A DNA stretch of 64,000 nt from Vitrella brassicaformis (taxonomy: Eukaryota; Sar; Vitrellaceae), in contig CDMY01000989.1 of assembly GCA_001179505.1 (NCBI GenBank), forward strand, positions 1-64,000, in the 5' to 3' direction. The notes below the pieces were generated by a model. That model ran no database searches, was not told the DNA's origin, and worked only from the letters and a program-made list of their open reading frames with translations. Shown one piece after another: positions 54,719-64,000 of the stretch (position 1 is the stretch's first letter; every line of letters starts with the position of its first letter). The position numbers and the translations under genes are program-made.

Positions 54719-56685
54719 CCGACTGAATGACTGCTGATGGATGGATGGATGAACCACACACACACAGACACAGACACACACACACACACAGGTGTCACTC
54801 ACTGCCGTCATGCTGTCATCATCATCATGCGATCCGATCCGTTCCCACCCACCCACACAGACAAACCTCCCTCTGACTCTCACAAGTGCAGACAGTCGAG
54901 TCGGCCACTCAGTCAGGTTCATTCAGAAACACAGCATTAGTGAGCGGGCTGGTCAGTCTGGATGGCTGCAAAGGTGCCAACTGCTGAACCTCCGCTCTCC
55001 CTCACTCCTCCCCTCCCTCCACCGTACCATAAACACCCACCACCCACACCACAGAAACTGCTGCAGTCAATGCGTCCACCTACTCTCTCGGCAGAGTATT
55101 TCGTATGTGTGTGTGCGGGTCGATATCTCTCTCCCTCCCTCCCTCCCTCTGGACAAGTATGGGTGTGACCAAAAACACTTGTCTGTGAGCTGAGCTGTGT
55201 GCGACCGACCAGTCATCGAGTGCACCCTCACTCTCAGCCAGTTAGTGCTGCCTTCGGTCTGGTCGCCAGTCAGTCAGTCAGGTCGTGGCTGAGTAATTCT
55301 GTGTGGCTGGCCGATGGGAGCGAATCCGTCGATCGATCGACCTTCTTTCTCTCTACGCGAGAGTGAGTGAGTGTGTGGCCCGGCCCGCAGATGTGTGCAT
55401 GAAATGGATGGAGCCTGGCCGGCAGGGAGGGCAGTGGGAAGCACTGACCGGCCGACCGGCCGACAAAAATAAGAGAAACACCATTAGCCAGCCAGCCAGC
55501 CAGCCAGCCAGTCTCTCTCTTTCTGCCAAAATCTCTCCGATGGAGGGAGGGTTGGACGAGTTAGCATCCTGCTGGTTCCTTATCAAGAGGGCTGGTCAGG
55601 GTCCCACATATCCACGCAATATGTGCAGTCAGTCAGTGCCATCCAATTGCGCAAAGCATGCCGGCTGGTTCCACGCCACCATACTACAGAAAAGGATGGC
55701 GGCAGCCCTGTGCTCTCTCTCACCTGTCTGTCTGTCGTCCATACGCACCACAGCCGCCCTCCCAACACACACACACGCATCATGATGCACACACGCCCCG
55801 AGGCAGGATGGTGAAAGAATTCCTCGGGGGGAAAAAGACAAGACATCATTACGAGAGTGAGGGGAGGGCAGGGCGGGGGGAGAGCACCGATCGGCCGGTC
55901 GATCGGCCGGCCGATGGACATACACACACAAAACTGCTTGCAGACGTCGGCCAGCAAGAGACGAATTCGCCTGGAGCGAACCGCCCTGCTGGCTGGGCCG
56001 CGCTACGCTACGGATGGACGGATTGGTGGGTGGATGCATGGATATGCACACGGACGCACTCATTCACGTAGGCAGGAGGCAGACAGGCAGGCAGGCAGGG
56101 GACAAGAGTCAGGAAATCTCATCTCTCTTTCGGCAGGTATCTAGTGTAGCAGTCAGTCATTTCTCGCGTCATTCCAAGGGTCTGGACTGCCCATGTTCCA
56201 TCTCTCCGCGCTGCTCTCTCCATCATGAGCCCGACGCGACGGGGCGCGGGTGGCGTATGTGCACATACGTCACCGCGACCAGTCACACAGAGGCCATGAT
56301 GGACAGAGCAGCACCGAGCAGCAACACTGAGAAAGATACACACCGATGAATGGTGCTGCACCAACAAGCACTTGGAGGGAGGGAAGAAAGTCAGTCTCAA
56401 CCAACCGACTCTACTGATCTGATCTCAACCAACTGAACTGAACTGAACTGAACTCTCGCTGCTGAGCAGAACGAGTCGACTGCCTGGCGCACGTCCGTCC
56501 AGTCAGGCAGGCATTTCTTTATATGCATGCACGTATGCATCCCCCCTCCATATGTCTCTCTTACAACAGACAGACAGACAGGCGGACGGACGGACAGACA
56601 GAAGAAAGAGAGGACAGGCAGGTCAGCCGCCGAGTGAGTGAGGGAGTGTGAGGGAGTGTGTGTGGTGTCCGTGTGTGGTGTGTGT
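54719..56685. other. Longest gap in the window, repeat-rich and without recognised genes
   Basis: About 2 kb holding CA (54757-54791), CCTC (55124-55150), CAGC (55490-55510), GCAGG (56074-56099), GAACT (56434-56453) and CAGA microsatellites. A near-palindrome of CGGCC/GATCG elements lies at about 55885-55915. No frame shows codon structure or splice-linked exons. It lies between the 3' ends of the OPR-like gene and glycogen phosphorylase. Confidence 0.55.
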
Positions 56686-59600
56686 CTATGCGGCGGCCTT
56701 CTCCGTGGCGTTGGTGGCCGTCCCTGCTGTCGGTGCCGCACCGCCGGGCGGGGCGGCGCCCGTCGCCGTCTTGGGCGCGTTGGGGTCGAAGTTCGCTGCG
56801 GCGGACACACACAGACCACACACAACACAACACAACACAGTAGCCAATTTCGCTCTCTCTCTCAGAGTGTTTGGTGTCTGGTGTGTTGTGTTGTGTTGTG
56901 TTGGTTGTCGTACCGAAAGACCTGACTCTTGCCATGGGCGACTGGTCTGGTGCGGGTCGCTCGGCGTCCTCGAGCTTCCAAATGATCTGGCCGTACTCCT
57001 TGATGGAACGGTCAGTCGTGAACTTGCCCATACTCGCGGCGGCCTGATTGATCAAAGAAAGGCCCAGTGGATGGAGCAACAGATGCACCGATGGCCGGTG
57101 TGGGTGGGTGGGTGTGCGTCAATCATCATGTGACTCGCCTTGATGGACGTCTTGATCCAGTTGGTCTGGTCTTTGTACAGCGCGTCCACCTGCTCGTTGG
57201 CCTGCACACACACCACACACACCACACCACACAGATCCGTGTGTGTGTATGTATGCAGCAGCAGCAGCTGCTGCTGTGTGGTTGGCCTTGACCCACCTTG
57301 CAGTATGAGGGGAAGTCGTGGCAGAGGATGTAGAAGTCGCCGTTGTACCCTCCGCCGTTGTTCCTGATCTTCTCAATCTGTCACCCACACACACAAACAC
57401 AAACACCACACACACAACAGACATGCAGTCCCTCCCTGCCTCTCTCCCTCTCCCTCCCTTGCTACCAGTCCGACGAACTCCGAGTGCGCCTCTCCGTCTC
57501 CGAGTGAGAATTTGCCGCTGACGATGGCGTCCATGACCTCCCGCAGCTCAGCGCTGATGGGGTAGTTGCCGTTCTTGGCCTTCTCACGGATGCCGGCCAC
57601 CTCGGGCTCCAACGCGCCAAAGATGAACATCGTGTCCTACACACAACAGACAGACAGACAGTGGGGGGTGGGCGAGAGGGGTGGCAGGTGTGAAGGGTCA
57701 AGGTACCTACCTCTCCGCATTCCTCCCTGATTTCGACGTTGGCTCCGTCCATGGTGCCGACGATGAGCCCGCCGTTCATGACGAATTTCATGTTGCTCGT
57801 GCCCGACGCCTCGGTGCCGGCCGTCGAGATGTGCTGAGATATGTCTGATGGAGGGATGAATGGATGGATGGAGGCACAGAGGGACAGAGGGACAGATGGG
57901 TGGAGCAAATAACACCGCGTGTGTGGTTGGCGCTGACCTGATGCGGGGATGATGGTCTGGGCATTGGACACGTTGTAGTTGGGCATGAACACACACTGAC
58001 AGACAACCGGGGACACACACAGAGACAAATGGACACACACAAACGAAAAGGCCACAAACGAACGGGGCAGCAACCCACCACACAACACGCCACACACTCT
58101 TGTGTGCCACCCAGCCGACCTTGAGGTACTTGGATGTGTCCGGGTCGTTGTTGAGGACGAGGCCGATGTTGTTGCATAGCTTGATGATGGTCTTGGCCAC
58201 GGCATACCCGGGGGCCGCCTTGCCGCCGATCAGACACGCACGCTTGACCTGCTTATCGCGGTCGCCGGGGCTCATCTTCTTCAGCTTGAAGTAACTGCGT
58301 CACACACACACACACACACGGGTCATGACCCACACAGAGAGGAGTGAGTGTCTGTCTGCCTCTCTGTCTGTCTGTCTGTCTGTCTGTCCGTGTGTGTGGG
58401 AAGGGGGATGTTACCGACCGGTGGATGATGTAGAAGCAGTTGATGAGCTGTCTCTTGTACTCGTGGATGCGCTTGACCTGGATGTCGAACAGCATGTTCT
58501 CGGGGTCCAAGTCGATGTCGCAATTCAACTTGATCTACACAACACAACACAACGCAGGCCCACACAGCGGAAACAGAGAGACAGACAGAGTTATCTGCCT
58601 GCCTTTGATGTCGTGTGGTGTGTGTGTGTACCCATTTGGTGAGTTTGACTTTGTTCTGCTTCTTGACGTCAGCCCACTGCTTCTGCAACTCAGTGCTGTC
58701 CTGTGCACATCACACACACACACACACACATGGAGCCCAGTGTGTCTGTGTGGTTGAGTGGACCCGTACGAGGTGGTTGACGAGTCCCTGGAGCATGGTG
58801 AGTTCCTTGAGCCAGCTGTCGGACCCCAGCCACTCGCTGAACAAGTTGGACAAGCCACGGTTGGCGCAGTGAATCCTACACACACACACACGCACACACA
58901 GACATACACACGAGATGATAGCCAGCCGCACGAGAAGGCGTGTGTGTACCATCTCCGGGGCGTGACGCCGTTGGTGACGTTGACGAACTTGTCGGGCTGG
59001 CCCTTGGCCTGGTCATCGACACACACACCCATACACAGATGGGATGCATCCACGCATCTCCCTGTCTGTCTGTCTGTCTGTCTGTGTCTTGTATGTGACG
59101 GTGGGTGGGTAGGTGGGTACTGGACCTTGTAGTAGTCGACGAACTCCGGGAAGAGGTCCTTCTTGACGAGTTCCGAGTGGATGGCTGCCACGCCGTTGAC
59201 CTTGTTGGAACCGATCACCGCCTGATCCACCCATCCAATGTGACGCAACACCGCCCGCACAGCACACAGGTGACCCTGCTTGCTTGGTGTGTGTGTGGAG
59301 GGGGGGGCAGTACCTACCATGTTAGCCATTCGGATCATCTTCTCGTATCCCTCTTGGTAGATGGACATTTTGGAGAGTTTCTCGCCGACGTCGCCCCACG
59401 ACTCGCGCACCTCACACAGGAACTTGTAGTTGATGTCGTTGATCAACAGCAGATGGCTGACAGACACAGACAGACAAAGAAACAAACAGAGAGAGAGGGA
59501 TGTCGAGTGCACTGTGTGGTGATTTGATGGCTCTGTGGCTGCCCTACCGCGGAAGCAGTTTCTCGATGAGGTGTGCGGGCCATTTCTCGAGGGCCTCGGG

Positions 59601-61243
59601 CAGCACCGTGTGGTTGGTGTAGTTGAAGCACTACACACACACATCCACACACCACTCCTTGCCGTGCGTGTGCATCCCTCTCTCCCAACCTCCCTCTCTC
59701 GGTGTGTCCGCACCGACCTGTCTCGTGAGGTCCCATGCCTTGTCCCAGTCGAGCCCCTCGATGTCGATGAGGAGGCGCATCATCTCAGGGATGGCGATGG
59801 TCGGGTGGGTGTCGTTGAGCTGGAAACACACCTTGGACGGCAGCTCGTCCCAACTGCGGCCCTCCTTCTTCTTGAACCTGATGATCAATGGATGATCAAC
59901 CCACACACACTTGTTGGTGTGTTGGTGTGTGTGATTGTTGGCCGGTGCGGTGTGGTGTGGTGTGCGGCACGTGCCTTCTGAGGCAGTCCTGGATGGTGGC
60001 GCAGACGAAGAAGTACTGCTGCTTCAGACGCAACTCCTTCCCCTCCCACCTGACCAAACACACACACACGTCTCCATCTGGGCACTAGGGTGTGTGAGTG
60101 TTTACGTGTTGTCGTTGGGGTAGAGGACGGCCGAGATGTACTCGGCACGCTGGCGCTCCTTGACAGCCTGCAGACCACACAGGATCGACATACACACACA
60201 CACACACACACAGAGGGAGGGAGGGAGGGAGGGAGGGAGATGACCACAATGGTGGCGTGGGAGTGCATTGTGTGCAGTGTGCGTACGTCGAGGAACTGGC
60301 CACGGTTGAAGGCATGGAAGTCAAACTCCTTGCCGGGACACGCTGCATCCAACACGCAACACACACACACACACACAGATGGATGGATGGGATCCCCTCA
60401 CCCTCTCCCTCTCTCTCTTTGGCAAGGCACGCACCTTTCCAGAGTCTGAGGTTGATGGTGTTGTACGTGTCGAATCCCGGGATGGGGTTGTCGTACGCCA
60501 TGGCCTGCACGATCTCGCCGCCCGTCCAGCGGTGCCGCTCGCGACCCTTGTCGTCCTTGTAAGTGTCCACGTGACTGACACACAACACAACACAATACAC
60601 ACACAAAGAGCCGCCGATAAGTGGAGCGGACTCATGTGGTGTGTGGTGTGTGTGTTGCCCCTCCATCAATGCAGTGGCTCACGCACGCACCCGTAGAACC
60701 GCACGGCGTAGGTGACGTCGGGTCGCTCGATTTCCCATGGGTTGGCGGTGACGAGCCAGTAGTCCGGGTGCTCCACCTGACGGCCCTCGACGATCTTCTG
60801 CTCGAAGATGCCGTACGTGTACCTGACACACACACCAAGGCAGCCCATCTGTCTGTCTGTCTGTCTGTCTGTCTGTTGTCTGTCTGTGTTGTGTGTGTGC
60901 GAACTAGCCTGATGCCGTAGCCCCAGACGGCATAGTTGAGCGTGGCCATGGAGTCGAGGAAGCAGGCAGCCAGACGGCCCAGACCGCCATTGCCCAGCGC
61001 CGGGTCGTGCTCGTGCTCATACAACTCCTCCTGAGGGAGGGATCGATCCATCAACCAGCCAACACCATGTTAGCCACCGACTGGCGAGTGAGTGAGTGTC
61101 TGTGTGTGTGTACCAGGTTGTATCCGATGTCTGCGAGTGCCTTCTTGTAGTTGGGCTCGATGTCCAAATTCACCAACGCGTTCTGCATCGCTGCACAACA
61201 CAACACAACACAACACACAACACACAGGACAACACACACCACA

Positions 61244-61276
<33 letters not shown>

Positions 61277-61800
61277 TGTGTGTACCCCTTCCTAGCAGGA
61301 ACTCTAGGGAGAGGTAGTAGCACCTCTTGACGTCCTTGGCCGTGAAGAACTCGTTGGTGTCGTTGAAGGTCTCGATCAGCCGGTCGCGGATGCTGAAGGC
61401 CGTCGCACGGTAACACTCCTCCGTCGCAAAACTGAACCGCGTCGCCGCCAACGTGTACTCCTAAACACACAAAACAAATCACAAACCAAACCACGCATCA
61501 TAACACACCACACCACACCACACCCCGCCAGAGAGGGGCAGGTACTCGACACAAGTGCCCACGCACTACACCATCCATCCATACCACGTGGTTGACGATT
61601 CCCCTCTGGATGGAGCCGACGTCCGGTCCGAGGTAGTACTCCATGAGCTGCCATATCTTGTTGCGCTTGGCGTCGGCGTTGGGGTCGAAGTCCTTCTGGT
61701 GCATCCCCGCCATGTCTCGAGGCACGGCGCCCGTCAACTTGGAGAACGATGCCTTGCGCATCATCTCAAAGTTGTGGTCAGCGTGAGGGTCAAAGGCCAT
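56686..61800 (-). CDS. Glycogen/alpha-glucan phosphorylase
   Basis: Twenty-five exons, all in phase (61800-61585, 61460-61286, 61190-61114, 61030-60909, 60822-60691, 60574-60435, 60342-60287, 60167-60106, 60049-59975, 59877-59718, 59630-59548, 59456-59318, 59221-59126, 59008-58950, 58875-58770, 58700-58632, 58534-58419, 58294-58120, 57995-57938, 57844-57711, 57636-57466, 57377-57297, 57201-57139, 57043-56914, 56795-56686), give about 934 residues. It is a GT35 enzyme that releases glucose-1-phosphate from alpha-1,4-glucan. Hallmarks: [51 protein letters not shown], and the pyridoxal-phosphate site [11 protein letters not shown] with its Lys. There is no transit peptide, so it is cytosolic. 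Three introns use GC donors (60908 GCTAGT, 59974 GCACGT, 57138 GCGAGT). A 36-residue Ala/Pro-rich tail follows the usual C-terminus. Confidence 0.96.
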
Positions 61801-62192
61801 GGTGCTCAAAGTGAGGGGAGAGAGGGAGGGAGGCAGTCACAGACGGACGCAGCCTCGCAGTCAGGAGGCTCTCACAGTCACGGTCAAGAGAGCAAGGGAG
61901 GCAGCCAGGCAGGCAGGTGACAACCCTGACACAGACACACAGACAACACACAGACGCCATTCAAGCCGAGCGGCGTGTAGTGGTGCAGGCAAACACGGGG
62001 CAGACCGGCAGACAGCCGGCCACACCCGCAAGCACCCCACCCCACCCTTGTGACGAGCCCGTGTGTGGTTGTCTCTCTGTGTGTGTCTGGCTGCTCACCA
62101 CTGCTGCTCGCACCAAACGCTGTAAAACCACGCACAGGAGCCGACCAAACACACTCCCAGCGGAAAAAAAGGCGTTTTCAAGCTAAGCTCGC
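61801..62192. promoter_or_regulatory. Intergenic region between divergent genes
   Basis: 392 bases between the start of glycogen phosphorylase and the first possible start of TRM10. It should hold both promoters. It contains CAGG and CACA repeats but no recognised element. Confidence 0.4.
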
Positions 62193-64000
62193 ATGCTAAG
62201 CCCGCAGACTCAGAAGGCTGGAGTTCTCGCCAAGGGCCCAGCGAGCAGTCCGCAATTGATGCCCCTGTGCCTGCCTCTGTTGCTCATCCTGATTCTGTGT
62301 CATCGGTGCTTCACTCTGTCATCTTGCTTCATCACGTGCACTATCACTGCTCGTCATCGACAGCACCTCCCATCTCATCGCGAGCGGCAAAGGAGCGCAA
62401 GAGCATTCATGACGGATCCAGCCGACAGCCACACCTGCACCCACACAAGCAGAACTGGCGAATGCGGAGCCGGGCCACCACTGGCCAAGCACGACGCCGA
62501 GGCGCCCAGTGCACCAGATGGGCCGGGGGATGGGAGCGCTTCGCGTGGGCAGCCCCCGTTGGTGCGGCTGACCAAGTCTCAGAAGAAGGTGGAGGCGCGC
62601 AAGAGGTACCGGATGAAGAAGCGTGCGAGGCAGAAGGAGACCAGGAGGGAGAAGCGCATCGAGCAGAGGGAGCAGAGGAAACAACTGCTCGAGGGCATGA
62701 CCGAAGGTGAGTCATAAATGGGCACATGGGCAGCGGGGCAGCATGCAGACGTCAGATGGACACTGAAGGAATGACTGTCTTGTGTGTGCTGTGATGGTGC
62801 CTGACATTGGTGTGTGTTATCGTGTGTCAGAGGAGCGGGCTGCCTTTCTGGAGGACGAGAAGCGCCAGAAAGAGGCACTCGAAAAGTCCTACGAGGTAGG
62901 TAGGCCGCTCACCGACCGCCTAAGCAGATCCCTCAGCCGATGCAAGTGTGCCCGGTATTGTGTGATCAGGGTCACTTGGCCGCGGCGTACGAGAGCGGGA
63001 CGAAGGTGGTCTTCAACTGCAGCTTCATGGACCAAATGTCAGACAAGGTGGACTGATAGAGCATCACCGACGGCCGCACCGCCTGGAGCGGTTTCTCTGT
63101 GTCGCTGTCTGCCACGATCGATGGATGGTTCAGGAGAAGTCGAGTTTGGCCAAGCAGCTGTCGTACGCCTACAACGCCATGAAGACCAGCGACCCCCCTG
63201 TCAGGCTGCAGATGCATGTCACGTCTTTCGACAAGGGAGGGGAGCTCTGGCAACGGTCGGTAGGCAGGAGCAACACACGAAGCACTGACACAGCAGCCTG
63301 AAACATGGTGGTGACCGAATCCCCCTCTCTCGTTGCTTTGTCAGGATGCTGCACTTCGGTGCTGAAAAGTGGAAGGTGGGCAAACATGTCAGTCAACCGA
63401 TCGGTCGGTCGCACTGTGTGTGTGTGTCATATAGATGCACTATCACGAGGGTTCAGCGTGGGACGTCTTCTCCCTCGATGACATCGTTGTGCTCTCACCT
63501 GACGCTCAGGAGGTGAGGCGAGGCCGACACACCCACACCCACACCCACACACAACCAGCTACCCATCTGTCAAATCCATCCCTCCGTCTGTCTGTCTGTC
63601 TGTCAGGAGCTCGAGTGCGTGGACGAGTCCAAGGTGTACGTCATCGGCGGCCTCGTCGACCGAAGCATTGCAAAGGTGGGCGGCCCAGACACACCCATTT
63701 TCCTCACCCGCCTTTTGTGTAAGCTTTGTGTGGTTGGCTGGCTGGTCGTGCGTCTGCAGTATGAGTCGTGGAGTCAGGCGCAGCAGTACGGCCTCCCCTG
63801 CAGAAAACTGCCATTCACCGTACGTACGGACGGATGCACACACCGACTGACTGACTGACTAAGTGACGTGCACACACACTCATGACTCAATCGGTGCTGT
63901 TGTTGTGTGCCTGTCTGACTGGGTGCGGTGCGGTGCAGCGTTACATCAAGGAGAACCTGGGCACGGTCCTCAATGTTAACACCGTCGTGGAGGTCAGTCA
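62193..64000 (+). CDS. TRM10: tRNA (guanine-9-N1)-methyltransferase, TRM10 family (3' end outside window)
   Basis: Nine exons seen (62193-62706, 62831-62895, 62970-63047, 63134-63255, 63345-63375, 63435-63512, 63607-63675, 63760-63819, 63939-63992), the last ending at a donor, so the gene continues past 64000. TRM10 is a SPOUT methyltransferase that modifies G9 (or A9) of tRNA. A Lys/Arg-rich helix (LTKSQKKVEARKRYRMKKRA) precedes the catalytic domain: NCSFMDQM, LAKQLSYAYNAMKTSDPPVR, then DESKVYVIGGLVDRSIAK and LPCRKLPFTRYIKENLGTV. ATG 62193 opens a hydrophobic segment (LPLLLILILCHRCF); ATG 62409 (MTDPADSHT) would give an ordinary cytosolic/nuclear protein. Which start is used cannot be decided here. 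Confidence 0.92.

Noticed and set aside
55885-55915. CGGCC/GATCG near-palindrome as a possible origin or recombination site
   Set aside because: Short, built from overlapping GGCC/GATC steps in a repeat-rich gap; nothing links it to a function.
54719-56685. Small plus- and minus-strand frames of 60-160 codons in the long gap
   Set aside because: They consist of translated microsatellites, with no consistent splice sites or codon pattern.

Overview
The window is nuclear DNA from an intron-rich, GC-rich eukaryote. Coding regions are cut into short exons by roughly 60-150 base introns carrying GT..AG (sometimes GC..AG) ends and long CA/TG runs. The gene set is a polycystin-2-like channel, a tubulin acetyltransferase, a CFAP410-like ciliary LRR protein, an RsmI-type (bacterial-like, presumably organellar) rRNA methyltransferase, cytosolic-type glycogen phosphorylase and an OPR/FASTK-like helical repeat protein. 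This fits a flagellate alga of the alveolate/chromerid kind (Vitrella-like). That assignment is inference from gene content and style, not from a database match.

Layout: prefoldin subunit 3 (+, 145-1351); alpha-tubulin acetyltransferase (-, 3943-1759); GH13 alpha-amylase-like enzyme (-, 6451-4403); F-box/LRR-like protein with an in-frame stop (-, 9123-6963); RsmI (-, 10759-9645) head-to-head with a polycystin-2-like channel (+, 10942-15069); CFAP410-like (-, 17053-15451). Next comes a tandem array of four ankyrin-repeat genes (+, 17076-22142) interrupted by a truncated CFAP410 copy (-, 21071-20627). Then: beta-lactamase-fold serine hydrolase (-, 24897-23025) with a duplicated last exon at 22713-22663; DMT/SLC35-like transporter (+, 25022-27154); very long WLM/SprT-like metalloprotease (-, 32188-27872), possibly joined to the ORF at 33969-32299; secreted PAN-like protein (+, 34020-35364); small membrane protein (-, 36624-35675); 23-exon RasGAP-like protein (+, 36921-43269); unknown secreted protein (+, 43518-44708); RPAP3-like pseudogene (-, 46229-45430); unknown 8-exon gene (+, 46442-48128); VPS9-domain Rab GEF (-, 50919-48478); OPR/FASTK-like protein (+, 51049-54718); glycogen phosphorylase (-, 61800-56686); and TRM10 (+, from 62193, running off the right edge).

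Themes. Three genes (tubulin acetyltransferase, polycystin-2-like, CFAP410) point to a cilium/flagellum. The amylase-like enzyme and the phosphorylase belong to alpha-glucan metabolism. Many genes are divergent pairs whose start codons lie 22-400 bases apart and probably share promoters. All exon models were read by hand from ORF continuity, splice signals and reading phase. Coordinates of exon edges are predictions, and no transcript evidence was available.
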